A stretch of 64,000 bases of DNA from Haliclystus octoradiatus (Eukaryota; Cnidaria; Staurozoa; Stauromedusae; Haliclystidae). Positions 1-11,564 of this stretch are shown here, piece after piece. The translations under genes and the position numbers were made by a program. Under the pieces are notes generated by a model, which saw only the letters and a list, made by a program, of their open reading frames with translations, did no database searches and had not been told where the DNA came from. The DNA lies in the NCBI GenBank assembly GCA_916610825.1, contig OU744452.1:17881103-17945102 (forward strand). The letters run 5' to 3'. How positions within the stretch are numbered: position 1 is the stretch's first letter; each line of letters begins with the position of its first letter.

Positions 1-36
1 TTAGATAGGTTTTTTTACTCAATCGAGTAAAACACT

Positions 37-190
37 GAGTAAAAAATCTGTCTGAAGATTGAAATTTACTGCTTGAAACTTGAGGGACAGTGAAGAATGT
101 GTATTTCATGACTCTTTTACCATATATTATTATCATTTACCAATCCGTCAACTGAAGACATAGAGAACTAGATTGTCTGCTACTAGATAA
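37..190 (+). repeat. Decayed terminal repeat of a PLE-B type Penelope-like element
   Basis: This stretch aligns by eye with 22258-22420, the PLE-B terminal repeat. Shared blocks include GAGTAAAAAATCTGTCTGAAGA, then CTTGAAACTTGAG, AAGAATGTGTAT, CATATATTATTAT and GAAGACATAGAG. It carries many substitutions, so it is an old solo remnant with no coding part attached. The hammerhead-like core (about 52-80) no longer has a paired stem. Confidence 0.7.
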
Positions 191-675
191 ATGTAATTAT
201 AATAATTGAATCAACTAAGTTGATTAATTATAAACGCACAAACTTTTAGCTTTCTTGGTCATACTGTATCTTATTGTATTAAAATGTAGTCATATCGATT
301 GACTTTAAAAAACATATAACCTCCCTCGGTGTTTTTCTCCAGCATTGTCATATTTCCAATGAGAAAACGGGAGGATAAAATCTGCTTTCATGTAAAATTT
401 CTAAGCCAACCAGACAACAATTGTTTTGAGGAACTCATAGGGGCTAAATTGATATCAATGTTTGCATACCAAAAGATGAATGATCAGATAAAATAGCTAT
501 TAGCAATTGGGAAATTTCAATGCTCTTCGCTTTTCAATGCTGAGAAAATTACATGCATTGGGGTTGTTTTGCTAATTTGAAAGTTGTGTGTAAGCGGGAG
601 TATGCGTGAGAATTTTCAAAATTAGAATACTTGGTTGCAAGTATTTATACGGTATTTTCTTGTTTTTGAAGGCAG
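191..675. other. No gene recognised; 5' flank or intron of the lectin gene
   Basis: AT-rich sequence upstream of the first visible lectin exon. No coding exon or familiar repeat was recognised. By analogy with the paralogue at 12465, a signal peptide plus PAN exon would be expected upstream and probably lies before the window start. Confidence 0.4.
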
Positions 676-3256
676 CTAGAACTCAGCCTTGGCCATCGTC
701 TGATAATGGTAAGAGATATATGACTATGATATCAAGTTTTTTGTACAATTTTCAGAGTTTCAACCCATGATTTGTCTGAATTTCAACCTGATGACCTCAA
801 TCAGCATATGCTAGACAGTGAAGTGACCTTTTCGATGGGATATATCATATATGCAACCAATATGCAACCAATATTCTATAATCATATATCTGATACAATA
901 TATATAACAGATATTCTATGACATTCTCTTGGAATAGAATATAGAAATGCCTTAGAATAGTTGCCATAGCTCATCATGCAAAACGTATTACATTGGAAAT
1001 GATGGGTCAACTTTTACAAGATTTGTGTCTTATCTCTCGCACTTGTGTAATTTCACTGTGAAACAATTGTGGTAACATTCTCCTTAACATTTTGGTAACC
1101 TGTTTTTCCCTGTGTTTTCCAGTCGTGATTCAGACGGGATTCTATTTTTCATTTCTTTCTGCAAAAGAGCAAAATGCTGGGAACATATCAAACACAAACT
1201 CACAGATACACAGGAGGTGACAAACAGGTTGCCAAAATAGTAGATCATATATCTCAATTTTGATATGTATTCTAATGAGCCTTTTGTAAATGCCATAAAA
1301 AGGCTACTCGATAAATGATTACGATACTGCAATATAAATATTATTTTTCTTCTCATAGAAATCACCTTGAGAAAACTTGCCTGCCGCCAGATAAGTGGGA
1401 CAAATTCTGCATCCAGCGGGTGCAAATATGCAATCAACGGAGATAGTAGTGCTGCTTATCATTCTCATGGTACTTATCCAGCCATAGATCCATGGTGGCA
1501 AGTAGATTTTGGTAAACAAAGATCTATCACGAAAGTAATACTTTACAACATCCTCAATTGGAGATCAAAACCTCATGAAAATATCAGCATTCAGGCACAA
1601 GACCAATCAATGCCAGATCAGACATGTGTAAAAGTGTACGTGTTATTCGCTATTATAAAGTTTGAGACTCATTTTATTTGTTAGGCAAAACTAATTTTGA
1701 AGTTTCACGAAACCGGCACAAATATTTAGTATATGTCGATAAAAATAAAGCTTTTGAATTTGTGGCACTTTGGCAAATAGAAAACTATATTGAAAACATG
1801 GCTTGTTTCGAAATCGTAAGTTCAAAGCTCAACACTCAGAGTGCTCATAGGAAACTAAAACTTAAATTTTTCTTAGTTTGTTAGCCTTTATTCTGTTCCG
1901 AGTTTAATAATAACATTAATATAGTACTATTTTCACCATACCGATAAAAACAAATTGTTATATATTTGCTGGATTTGTGCAACCTACGACGGACGCTAAA
2001 TATAGACAATAGTTCGTTTTAAATCACGTAGTTCGGATACTCAACAAAACAAACTTCCGCAGAAAGTATGAATGCTCCTAGGAAGTTCTTATAATTAAGT
2101 ATTACTGTTTCCCGAAGTTGCAAACATTACTACTAATACGACATCAATTCGTATTCTTCGAGATCTATTTGATTGTTGGAATTGTCCATCATTATATCAT
2201 TTTCATAGGATTGTATCCCGGGTAACTCCAGCTCTTCAAAGACGAGGGGGTGCTTTAAAAATTGAAATCTCATTCCCAAAAAGTCTTTTCTCAGCTATAA
2301 TATGAACCCAAAAAAAAGTGGCACGTCCCCGTATAGCCGTCATAGTGGAGTTACCTCCCCCCGGGGGGATTGTAGGGTATTGATATGATTGTATATATCA
2401 TAACTGAGCTGATAACAGATAATAATACTAGCTACTGATTGAGACCCAATCCCCCTTCATTGTACTTTCATGTATATTATTATGTTCTGCTTTTACAGTT
2501 TTTGTAGATACCAGAATTAATAGAGAGTTAAGTCGCTAAACAACAAATGAGTAGCTAATCCGTTAGGAGAAAATCTTACTGTTGTATTATAAGATACATG
2601 AACGACTGCATATAGGTTTACAAGTTATGATTAAGTATACCGACTAATTAACTAAAATACATTTCCGATACATAACAAAGACTGATTGTCTACACTAATA
2701 ATAGCTATATAGTTTATAGTTCCAACAGTTTCAAGTACTTTGTATTGTTTTGTATTCTCTATTTTCATTTGAGCTCAGCATATGTTCAAGAATTGAATTA
2801 CAATTCAATTTAGCTTATGTTGAGTCTTATTATTATTGAAAGCAGAAAGGAGTCATAACAAGCTTCTTAGCGTGGCTACCCCCAAGGATTTTATTGAAAT
2901 CACAAAGCTGTCAAACCAATAGTTTCAAAAACCTTTGGTCTAAATTCAGTATAGTACTGTAATGTATAGTATGAATAAGAACTGCCCCCGTAATATTTTA
3001 TGCTACTGCAATAGTAATAAGCAAGTCTTGACCAGTTCCCCTCTATTGTCACTCGGACTTATCCCCGGATTCCTGTCCAAAATGAATTTCGTAAAATGAT
3101 TAATTTTGTAGCTGTGTTGATGATTTCCAAGTTGAAAATCGAAGGGTTCGCACGTTTTACTGCAAGAAAGCAACGTTTGGTCGCTATCTTGTGATTTGGA
3201 AAAGAGGAACTGATGTAACTCTTCGTATTTCTGAAGTTAAAGCATTTGGGTACTGA
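676..3256 (+). CDS. F-type lectin (fucolectin-like) gene, last three exons
   Basis: Three exons join in phase. Exon a (676-708) follows GGCAG and ends before GTAAGA; it gives a short PWPSSDNG linker. Exon b (1359-1635) follows TTCTCATAG and ends before GTACGT. Exon c (3112-3256) follows TTTTGTAG and ends in TGA. Exon b reads SSGCKYAINGD, then DPWWQVDFGK and ITKVILYN, the hallmarks of an F5/8-C-like F-type lectin fold. Exon c gives the second half, with TFYCKKATFGRYLVIWKRG and LRISEVKAFGY. F-type lectins usually bind fucose and are mostly secreted. The upstream PAN and signal-peptide exon seen in the paralogue at 12465 is not in the window. The frame is open across all three exons. Family assignment is from sequence pattern only. 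Confidence 0.75.
2215..2370. repeat. Short fold-back element in a lectin intron
   Basis: The ends are inverted: ATCCCGGGTAACTCCA at the left, and TGGAGTTACC followed by a C/G run and GGGGAT at the right. About 150 bp in total, no ORF. It looks like a MITE or fold-back sequence; no clear target duplication was seen. Confidence 0.45.
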
Positions 3257-4121
3257 TGAAAGACTATTTCATTCTATTTATTTATGTCATTCGCTGGAAA
3301 ATGGAAAATACAACATGGCGAAGAAATGCAACAAAAACTAGTAGTTTATGATAGTAACAAACAACGAATGATATCAAACGGTTGATCGAGTTGTATAATA
3401 ATTAAATATATATAAGAGCCATTCTCAAGTGAATATTCTATGGATTATAAAAGCACAAATTTTCAGTAAAATATTAGTTTAGAATTAGAATGTTTCAGAT
3501 AGAATTAGATTTATTTTAATTTTTCATGGTAAAATAATTCACATAGAAAAAATTTCATAGTGTTTCAGATTTTGGATCCCCTTAAATGGATTTAACATAT
3601 TCAAAATTCAATTAGCTCAATTTCTTGGCTTGGCTTTCTTGACCTTTGATTTTATTTCCTTCAATATTCGGCATTTATTTACTATCGCATGTAAGTTCTA
3701 CAACAGGGGACAAGCAACATTTACTGTAAATTTTTAATTTCATAATTAACAAAATATTTACTTGAGAATGGCAAGAAAATGTGTTGATACATCGTAACAC
3801 ATTTGTTTTATTGATATTATGTGTTAAAATAATAAAATAATTACGTAATTTAAATATCCAGATAGTGCTGCACGAAACACCATCATTATTATTTTAAATT
3901 TTTACTTTTCACGCACATGGCAGACTCAAAGATCATAGGATAACTTTTCCATCCTACTTCATATGGATAACATAATGAGAACGTAGATGGCTAGATGATG
4001 AAACACAAGTTTGCGTTTTTAAAAGTTGAAAAAAAAATGATAAGACTACATTATCTTTGCCTTGTGTATATATAATCCAACTAAAATGTAATTAACATAT
4101 TCAAAAATTGAATAATTCAAA
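3257..4121. other. Intergenic AT-rich sequence, nothing recognised
   Basis: This follows the lectin stop codon. It contains possible AATAAA signals near 3825-3840 but no coding exon, tRNA or repeat that I recognise. Confidence 0.4.
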
Positions 4122-4479
4122 TTACAAACTCTCCAAATCACATAATGTTAACAATAATTGTCTATCATCTTGAACTCTGAAATGATATAATCCGGAACCT
4201 TTGGAATCGAGTTTATTGTTAACAGATGAACGGATCATAATCCGTGGTGAATCCGTTACAGAACCGCTACTTTTAATCAATTGAAAATCCTTGCGATTAT
4301 TCAACTTTTCAAGGATATAATCATTTTCAAATATAGTTGGAATATTGGTTTCATCTTGCTGAAACTTTAATGAAATAGGCAATTGTTCACGATAGACCAT
4401 GCGATACACCCGTTCGATACAATCGGAATCTTCGATCAAGTAGGATACACGAGAATCAGTATTGCATCCGCATATGTCC
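4122..4479 (-). pseudogene. CATSPERB: CATSPERB last-exon relic
   Basis: The minus strand retains an acceptor (TTTTCAAAG) and then a reading frame closely matching the last CATSPERB exon at 24166-24688, including CGCNT, IEDSDCIERVYRMVYREQ and GSGLYHFRVQDDRQ. It diverges after the HFRV block and stops early, so it lacks the juxtamembrane and transmembrane segments of the intact gene. Intron sequence up to about 4910 also matches 24689-25150, so this is a genomic rather than a processed copy. Confidence 0.85.
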
Positions 4480-5370
4480 CTTTGAAAACGGAGGGGAAAT
4501 AATCAGATAAAATGTGTTAAAAGTATTTAGAAATTACATTTTTTACTCTGAATGACAATTGAGGCTCTAAGATCCCCATCTCCCAGACAACTTTTCTCGA
4601 TCTCTCTTGCTCTCTTGATAAGTTAATTTTGATGATTTTCCCTGGCTTTTACTCAAATCCACCCTATGACGATGAGGTCGTCAAACTTTCAAAAAAATTG
4701 TATCTCGTAAATATTTTGATGACATTGATGAATATTAGGATCGTCATGAGATCAGAAATACATCGTGACTCGTTCAAATTTCACTATTCTACAGAAAAAA
4801 CATGATTCACTTATTTCAGTTTATACATGCTCCAGCTGGGTCATATGAATCTCTCTTGCTCACAATCTGTTTTTGTCTTCCGATATTCATATCAGGACTT
4901 CATAAAAACTTGCATTGTATTGTAATGAAAAGGATCGATCAATCTGATTGGTTAAGGGTTTAACGCCAAATCACCATAGCAAAATTAAGTTCGAAACCAC
5001 AATCGATCTCAGAATTTGAACTTGAATGAGAATTTCCAATTTGATCAGGAGTTTTCTAAAACATTTTATCAGCAAGAAAACCATGTAAAGGCTTGTATAC
5101 AGTTTCTTTCATGAGCTATTGATATTTGGCGCACTCGAGTATCTTCAGCGAAAACTTGAAGGCGGAGATTACTCGCCGAGGCGGCTCGTAATTTTCTGAT
5201 GCCTTCTCGTTTTCTTCTTACATGCTTCTCATGCGCCAAATATAATAAAATCAATTATCCAGTTTAATTAGCTCCAATACATTGAAATAGATAGACACAA
5301 ATTGACTCAAGACACTTTTTCTGTCAGATATTTTTAGCAGCTTTGGAAATTCCAGGCGATAAAAGTACTA

Positions 5371-5870
5371 CTGTAATGTATAGCAATGACATCGAACGAT
5401 GTAAAGATTTACCTACAAACTATCGTCCACCCTCTGATAAGGGGATTGCTATACCTTTAACGAAACATATTTACAATGTTGATAGAAGCAAGACTTTATT
5501 CAATAGCAAATATTCAAGTTCACAAAATGCAGTTGTTTACAAGCAATGCGAAAAAGCTAAAAACAGGTAATTTTGTTCATTTTACGATTGAATTCTCATG
5601 TATTTCTAGCTTCCTAGAGACGGAATATTTAGTTGTAATTAGCAGATTGAAGCTTTCACCTTATCATTTGGTAACCGATTTTCAGTAGTAACAACTGAGG
5701 AACTGCACTTTGAATGGTTTGTAAATTTGACTCCCAAATTGTCACAAACAAGTGTCAATAAAAAGACAACATTTGACAATCTTAGTTCCTTGTGTTAATT
5801 GATGAGCGGAAAGTCAATAACACATCAATTTCCTTTCTCATATTCTCCTTGAACACCTCTCTTGCGCCAA
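5371..5870 (+). pseudogene. CATSPERB: CATSPERB exon-5 3' end relic, inverted
   Basis: The 3' end of CATSPERB exon 5 (5372-5566, with LPTNYRPPSDKGIAIPLTKH) is followed by its GTAATT donor and about 300 bp of intron. All of it matches the minus strand of 25270-25790, but here on the plus strand. The neighbouring exon-6 relic at 4122-4479 is on the minus strand, so the two pieces of one old gene copy now point in opposite directions. The first 1.4 kb of exon 5 is missing. It cannot encode a CatSper subunit. Confidence 0.85.
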
Positions 5871-5879
5871 AACTGTCTA

Positions 5880-6555
5880 TTAAAGGGTCAAACCTGACCA
5901 GCAGCCTTTGCATTCTACTTTTTCAAAATGGAGTCTGGCAGCTTTTTTATCAACATCATAATGTTCCCCATAACGTCATTTGAGCAGTTGCAACTTTTTA
6001 AGTTTGTATGAATATATTTCTGAAAAACAACATGAAAACATGAGCAAAACAATGCGAATTGAATAAGGATGATAAAAACCAGGGAAATTATGAACGAGTA
6101 CGACCGTGAAACACTAACATCAATCCATGCGAAACAGTCTGAAATGTTTATCAAAGCATAGTCAAATCATAGATTGAAATACACGAAGGAATGGCAAAAC
6201 TGATCAATAATAAAATACTATTTTAATTAATTTTGCTGTAGAACTGCATATGATGCTCATTTCATTTCTGTCAAAGTTCCATATATCAAGTGTGATTGAA
6301 ATAGAAATACAAAATCTAAGCCACTGATTTGAAGTTGTGAAAATGGAGCTTCGTATTTTCTTCTTTGCAAGAAATCTCACATTGATAGGTTTGTAAACAG
6401 GAAAACAGTATCAAATCTTCACTAATGTGCTCCTTCCGACAAAACTCCTTATACAATATAAGTCACACAGTATTGGAAAATGTTGTAACGCTCTTTGCAA
6501 ATCACGAAATTTAGGTATAACTTTGTTGTGGTTTATCGCCACAGTATGTGAACAG
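5880..6555. other. Decayed duplicate of CATSPERB intron sequence
   Basis: About 6330-6400 (CTTTGCAAGAAAT, then TTTGTAAACA) resembles 32150-32195 in intron 1 of the intact CATSPERB. No exon was recognised. The interval ends at the retrotransposon target duplication. Confidence 0.4.
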
Positions 6556-6560
6556 ATATC
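6556..6560. repeat. Target-site duplication ATATC, left
   Basis: Matches 11313-11317 exactly. Five bases is usual for Ty3/gypsy integrases. Confidence 0.85.
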
Positions 6561-6738
6561 TGTTATGTGTTGTATTATAACGAAAGAAATTAAGGAAAGG
6601 CAATAACTCATAAAAAACGTCCGTGACATTCGAAACTCAACTCAAGACTGTTTATGTAATCGGATTAAGGAATCTGTAATATTATATCTATGTAATTAGC
6701 TAGACTGAAACGCAATGATTTCATATTATCATATATCA
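6561..6738 (-). repeat. 3' LTR of the gypsy element
   Basis: 178 bp, TG...CA on the plus strand, one mismatch to 11135-11312. Confidence 0.95.
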
Positions 6739-6748
6739 TTACCCCTTC
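6739..6748 (-). other. Probable polypurine tract
   Basis: On the minus strand GAAGGGGTAA lies directly upstream of the 3' LTR, where the plus-strand primer of LTR elements is found. It is short and partly purine. Confidence 0.5.
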
Positions 6749-6885
6749 GTTAATTAGTTAATAGTTATGCTGCAAATGGGTATCAATCTGAAATCTCTAA
6801 ATGTTATTTATTCTTGTTAATTAATTATGTTTTAACGTAATGTCAAATACTAATAGATTTCTAGTTTTAGTTTCTAGTTAATGCT

Positions 6886-9800
6886 TTAGTATCCAAGTCT
6901 AAGTGGAGGTCTTCCAGCATTGATACGTCGTGGGTAGCGTCTATCATTAGCTTGCGTTGTCTGCTGATGTATGTCTTCTTCAATGGTGATATCTTCAAGT
7001 GGTAATGCTGGTCTGTGTTTAATTAGCTTTCGAGCGTTCCATGTTTGACCATCAGATAATTCGTAGCTATACTTGCCTAGAACTTTTGTAATAGTTCTTG
7101 GTTGACTGTATGGTGATTGACCTTTTAGTACTTGGGCATTAGGCTTCTTACAACGGACCAGGTCTCCTTGAATGAAATGACTTTTGTTAGAGTCATTTAT
7201 GTTCTCTCCATAGTTTGTTGCCTTGAACCTTTCCTTCACTGCTTTGTCTCTTTCTTCGAGCGAGAGTGATGGTTTTGTTGTGTTGAACGCTGTAGTGAAT
7301 AGTTCTTGGTTTCGTATGTCAGAGTCACTGCGTATCTTCCATCCAAACATGAGTTCTGAAGGTGAAACACCATTGTTTGGTGCGGTTGCGCGATAAGAAG
7401 CCAATAATCGAAGTATTCCAGTTTTAAATGATCCACCTTCTGCAGTAATAATTTGGGTTCCTTGTTTGAGGCTTCGATTAAAAACTTCGACGAGTCCATT
7501 TTCTGCTGGATTGTACACAGCTGTGGGTTTTTGTTTGATGTTCTTGTTTTTAAGATATTGAGTAAACTCATAACTTTTAAATTGTGGTCCATTGTCGGAG
7601 ACGATTGTGTCTGGATTGCCGTATCTGGAGAACAGGTCGTTTAGCCAGGTGATCACTCTCGGGGAGGTGACGTCATCTGTGAGAAACACTTCCGGGAAAT
7701 TGCTAAAGTAGTCGACGATCGATAGAATGAATCGTTGATGTTTGGGCACCGTGTGGAATGGGCCAGTGATGTCAATAGCGAGTTTCTTCCATGGTTTCCT
7801 TGGCTTCTCTATAGCTGCAACAGGAACTGTTTGTGGCTTTGATGATTTACCTACAGCAGCACAGCCAATGCAGGTTTGAACATACTGTGTAATTCTGTTA
7901 GTGCCACCAGGCCAATAGTACGCATCATTGTAGAGTTGTGTCATTAGTGTGATTCCTGGATGGCCAGAATGTAATAAGTCAAGTATTTGCGGTTGTATAC
8001 TTCTTGGCACGACTAGGCGTTCTTTTCTGAACAGGCATGCGTCGTGAAAAGATAATTCTTCTCTTATGGTAAAGTAATATCTCATGTTTCCTGATAGTTG
8101 TCGTTTGGCTGGCCATGATGTTGAAATGTATTTTCGAACCAATTGGATATCTTTATCATCATTAGTAGATGCCATAAATTCGTCAGCAGTAACATGTGTT
8201 GGGTGTAGTAGAGATGCAATTATGATGTTGTCGTCGTTATTTTGAAGAGTTGATACTTCATCTGGTTTAAGTGATGTGCCTAATCTTGACAGCATGTCTG
8301 CAAATTCATTGTTCTTTCCTTTTACATGCTCAATGTCATAGTCAAAACAGCGCAGGCGATCATACCATCGGCTGATCCTTCTCGACGATCGCTTTGATGG
8401 GAATCGAGTTAAGAGCGTTGTGAGCGATATCTGATCAGTCTTTAGTAGGAAATGTCGGCCCATCAAGTATTTTTCAAAATGTTCGCATGCCCAAACACAT
8501 GCTAATGCTTCTCTTTCAGGAGTGGAGTAATTTCTCTCAGAACTTGATAGTGTCTTTGATGCGAACGCTACAGGTCTTTCTGCCCCATTGTGTATTTGGG
8601 AAATCATTACCCCTACACCTACGTCTGATGCATCAGTGGTGATTTGTGTCTGGAGTCTTGGGTCGAACGGTATCAGTACTTCTGGTGATGTTATTCTAGC
8701 CTTCAGCACTGCAAACGACGTTTGGCATAAATCGGACCATTCGAATGATCCATTCTTTCTTGTCAACACTTTTAGAGGCTCTGTCAGTGATGCGTAGTCT
8801 CTAATGAAGGGGGCATAGTATTGGCAAGACCCAAGAAATTGCTGGATTTCGTTAGCGTTTTCTGGACTTCTAAGTGATTGTATTGCCAATATGTTTTTAG
8901 GATCGGGTGAAATAACTGTTCCGCTTTGTGTAGCTTTGATGTTATGCCCCAAAAGTCTAGTTTCTTTTTGAGCTACTGTGATTTTACTTTTCTTCAACCT
9001 GAGGATTTTAGCTTGTAGTTGTTCAAGAGCCATGCGTAGGCGTGCGTCATGCTCTTTTCTTGTTCTTCCTCTGAATAAGATGTCATCGCTGTAGGCATGG
9101 ACACCGGGGATACCTTGTACCGCCTTTTCAATCTCTCTCTGAAATGCTGAGCCTGAGTCGATGAGACCCATGGGTGCCCGTTTGAGTTGGCAGAGACCAT
9201 GGCTTTCTGTTATGAATGCTGTTAGTGGGCGTGACTCTTCATCTAGTTCAAGATGGTAGTAGGCGTTCGAAATATCTAACTTTGAGAAATATTTATCGTC
9301 GCCCACACTATCGAGTATGTCACTTATCAGTGGAACAGGGTGTGTTTGTGGTATGACGTCGTTGTTAAGACCGCCTTTGAAGTCAACTGTTAGTCTTGCT
9401 TCCTTCTTGTCTTTCTTCCAAACAAAATGGGCGGGGTGGACATACTCTGATCTTTCAATTTGCTCGATTATGTCTGCGTCAAGGAATTCTTGAACTGCTT
9501 TGGCTGCTGCTTCTCGAAGTGCGATTGCAGGTCGACGTAGGCCAAATCTCTTGGGTGTTGACCCCTCTCGTAGAATGATTTTGTGTTTGTAGTCAGGTAC
9601 CTTTCCCAGGTTGTCTTGAAAGAGATCAGGAAATACATGTGTTAATGATGTGAGGAGTTCATCTGGCTCTAGAACTGCTGCTGTATCTTGATCTCTGCTG
9701 TTGACGCTGTTGATGACCTTGTTAGCTGGGTCAATTTGAACACGTAGTGTTGCCAAGTCATTGATTCCAAGTACGGATACCTCTGTGCCTCGTACAATGA

Positions 9801-11046
9801 AGAATTTAACAATAGCTGTTTTGGTTGCCATGTACGTCATATGCAACGAAATTGTACCTAGCACGTTAGATAAAACTGAAGAATCAAAGTTATGTAATGT
9901 TAAATTGTTTGGTGTTAATGCAATAGATGAAAAATGCTGATTATACAAATGTTCTGTTAATGTTGATACGTCTGCACCTGTGTCTGCCATTAAAGTAGTG
10001 TTAATTACTTTAGGGTGTGTCCCACTGACTGACTTAAGTTGGACTTGCATATTGATCTTGTTATCGGGTAAACTAATATGGCCAATTGTTAGGGTGCGCT
10101 GGCTTGCATTTGGGGTGTTTCTAGGTTTCTTGCAAACTCTAGAAAAATGGTTGGCTATGCCACAGTTGTCACACACTTTGCCTTTTGCAGGACAATTACT
10201 ATTTCCGTGGAAATGACCTTCTTGGCCACATCCTAAACATTTTTTATTGTTAGTGTTCGTGCTATTATTGTTGCTGTTGTTGTTCTTACGATTACCGTTA
10301 TCGTGCTTCTTGTTTTCAGCCGTTGTGTTTCGTTGTTTGTTACTATGGTGATTACCGCGTCTGTTTGACTTATATCCGGATATCGCACTCACCGCCGTTG
10401 AGTGAAGTTGAGCGCTGTCCTTTTTTGCGGTTTCATGTGCACGAATGAAATCTATGATCACTGTTAAATCAGACTTATCATGCTCTGCAAAAAGTCTCTT
10501 CTGTACCTCTTTATCATAACAATTCAATACAATATTATCAGCCAGTGCATTGTTCTCAGCGGCTGTTGTAGAAAGGTCACAGTCTTTTGCTAATATCCTT
10601 AATTCGGCTGTCCAGTGGTCTATGGTCTCGTCTTGTCGTTGCTGTCGTTCACGAAATTTTTTCAATGCAAGTCGTCTGTTCACTGTCGGTTTGAATAAAT
10701 CTTCGCATTGTTTTTTAAATGTTTCATGTGTTCTGTCCCATTCTGTAGCGTTTGGTGTACCTAAGATCTGTCGCTGACCTTCTGCTCCTAGACATGCAAA
10801 CAAGTCCAAGTTACGGGCCTTGTCTGTGAACAATTTTGGTGGTTGCTGGCCCCCTTCGTTGTTCGACGAAATAGCGTTGTCTATTAGCGGTGTTGTTGTG
10901 TTACTGTGTCGTTGTTTTTGTTGAAGCAAATTTAGTTCCTTTCTTTCTACATATACCTCGAATATTGTTATCCATTGAGTCCACGGGATTGTTGGTTCAC
11001 CGGGACACGGCATAAACTCACATGGTAAGCCTTTGAAATCAGACAT
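6886..11046 (-). CDS. Gag-Pol polyprotein of the Ty3/gypsy element
   Basis: A single 1386-residue frame. Order: Gag region; two CCHC zinc knuckles (about 268-283, CLGCGQEGHFHGNSNC, and 290-304, CDNCGIANHFSRVC); aspartic protease with DTGAD near 354; reverse transcriptase with AYSDDILF near 651; RNase H with TDASDVGVGV near 802; integrase with an HHCC zinc site at about 1025-1060 and a D, D, E triad in DITGPF (about 1092), VSDNGPQF (about 1148) and PAENGLVEVF (about 1179). All catalytic signatures I looked for are present, and Gag and Pol are fused without a frameshift. It copies the element through an RNA intermediate. The start is the first ATG after the primer site, 77 bases inside the 5' LTR edge of the internal region. 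Confidence 0.95.
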   Translation of the reverse strand: MSDFKGLPCEFMPCPGEPTIPWTQWITIFEVYVERKELNLLQQKQRHSNTTTPLIDNAISSNNEGGQQPPKLFTDKARNLDLFACLGAEGQRQILGTPNATEWDRTHETFKKQCEDLFKPTVNRRLALKKFRERQQRQDETIDHWTAELRILAKDCDLSTTAAENNALADNIVLNCYDKEVQKRLFAEHDKSDLTVIIDFIRAHETAKKDSAQLHSTAVSAISGYKSNRRGNHHSNKQRNTTAENKKHDNGNRKNNNSNNNSTNTNNKKCLGCGQEGHFHGNSNCPAKGKVCDNCGIANHFSRVCKKPRNTPNASQRTLTIGHISLPDNKINMQVQLKSVSGTHPKVINTTLMADTGADVSTLTEHLYNQHFSSIALTPNNLTLHNFDSSVLSNVLGTISLHMTYMATKTAIVKFFIVRGTEVSVLGINDLATLRVQIDPANKVINSVNSRDQDTAAVLEPDELLTSLTHVFPDLFQDNLGKVPDYKHKIILREGSTPKRFGLRRPAIALREAAAKAVQEFLDADIIEQIERSEYVHPAHFVWKKDKKEARLTVDFKGGLNNDVIPQTHPVPLISDILDSVGDDKYFSKLDISNAYYHLELDEESRPLTAFITESHGLCQLKRAPMGLIDSGSAFQREIEKAVQGIPGVHAYSDDILFRGRTRKEHDARLRMALEQLQAKILRLKKSKITVAQKETRLLGHNIKATQSGTVISPDPKNILAIQSLRSPENANEIQQFLGSCQYYAPFIRDYASLTEPLKVLTRKNGSFEWSDLCQTSFAVLKARITSPEVLIPFDPRLQTQITTDASDVGVGVMISQIHNGAERPVAFASKTLSSSERNYSTPEREALACVWACEHFEKYLMGRHFLLKTDQISLTTLLTRFPSKRSSRRISRWYDRLRCFDYDIEHVKGKNNEFADMLSRLGTSLKPDEVSTLQNNDDNIIIASLLHPTHVTADEFMASTNDDKDIQLVRKYISTSWPAKRQLSGNMRYYFTIREELSFHDACLFRKERLVVPRSIQPQILDLLHSGHPGITLMTQLYNDAYYWPGGTNRITQYVQTCIGCAAVGKSSKPQTVPVAAIEKPRKPWKKLAIDITGPFHTVPKHQRFILSIVDYFSNFPEVFLTDDVTSPRVITWLNDLFSRYGNPDTIVSDNGPQFKSYEFTQYLKNKNIKQKPTAVYNPAENGLVEVFNRSLKQGTQIITAEGGSFKTGILRLLASYRATAPNNGVSPSELMFGWKIRSDSDIRNQELFTTAFNTTKPSLSLEERDKAVKERFKATNYGENINDSNKSHFIQGDLVRCKKPNAQVLKGQSPYSQPRTITKVLGKYSYELSDGQTWNARKLIKHRPALPLEDITIEEDIHQQTTQANDRRYPRRINAGRPPLRLGY

Positions 11047-11122
11047 GCTAATGAAAACGTGAATGACTTACCGACCAAAATACGGGATGATGATGTGGGT
11101 TCGTAACAATTAAATAAATATA

Positions 11123-11133
11123 CCTCGTCGCCA
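11123..11133 (-). other. tRNA primer-binding site, serine-tRNA type
   Basis: One base inside the 5' LTR, the minus strand reads TGGCGACGAGG. This is complementary to the 3' acceptor end (CCTCGTCGCCA) that I recall for animal tRNA-Ser(GCU). Serine-tRNA priming is known for Mag-type elements. The match stops after 11 bases. Confidence 0.7.
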
Positions 11134-11134
11134 A

Positions 11135-11312
11135 TGTTATGTGTTGTATTATAACGAAAGAAATTAAGGAAAGGCAATAACTCATAAAAAACGTCCGTGA
11201 CATTCGAAACTCAACTCAAGACTGTTTATGTAATCGGATTAAGGAATCTGTAATATTATATCTATGTAATTAGCTAGACTGAAACGCAATGATGTCATAT
11301 TATCATATATCA
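11135..11312 (-). repeat. 5' LTR of the gypsy element
   Basis: Pairs with 6561-6738; see the element entry. It should hold the promoter for minus-strand transcription. Confidence 0.95.
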
Positions 11313-11317
11313 ATATC
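11313..11317. repeat. Target-site duplication ATATC, right
   Basis: Matches 6556-6560. Confidence 0.85.
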
Positions 11318-11564
11318 CTGATGTATAAGTGAAAGCTCTTGAGTTATTGATTGCCTTTCTACCTGCTCCTTCCCTTTTACCACCATTAAAATGATCGAAG
11401 ATTAGAAATAAAGTATACGCTAGTAAGTAAAGCTCGTGTTCAAGAATGAATGGTTCAAACTAAACAATTTACGACACATTCTAAGCGAGGCAAAGCCATG
11501 TTTGGAAACGAGTGTTTGAATTTTACGTGCACTATTCAAAGTGTGCGCGTTCAAGGTTTCCCGG

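Larger units (their letters stand above)
6561..11312 (-). mobile_element. Complete Ty3/gypsy LTR retrotransposon, 4752 bp, Mag-like
   Basis: Two 178-bp LTRs (6561-6738 and 11135-11312) begin TG and end CA and differ at one base (T6720, G11294). A 5-bp target duplication ATATC flanks the element (6556-6560 and 11313-11317). Coding is on the minus strand, so 11135-11312 is the 5' LTR. The one frame between them (6886-11046) has no stop, so the insertion is recent and may be autonomous. The single Gag-Pol frame and the serine-tRNA-like primer site fit the Mag lineage of Metaviridae-type elements; the lineage is an inference. Confidence 0.95.

Noticed and set aside
7236..10777. Several 60-118-codon frames within 7236-10777 on both strands
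   Set aside because: They lie antisense or out of frame to the gypsy Gag-Pol frame, which explains the sequence.
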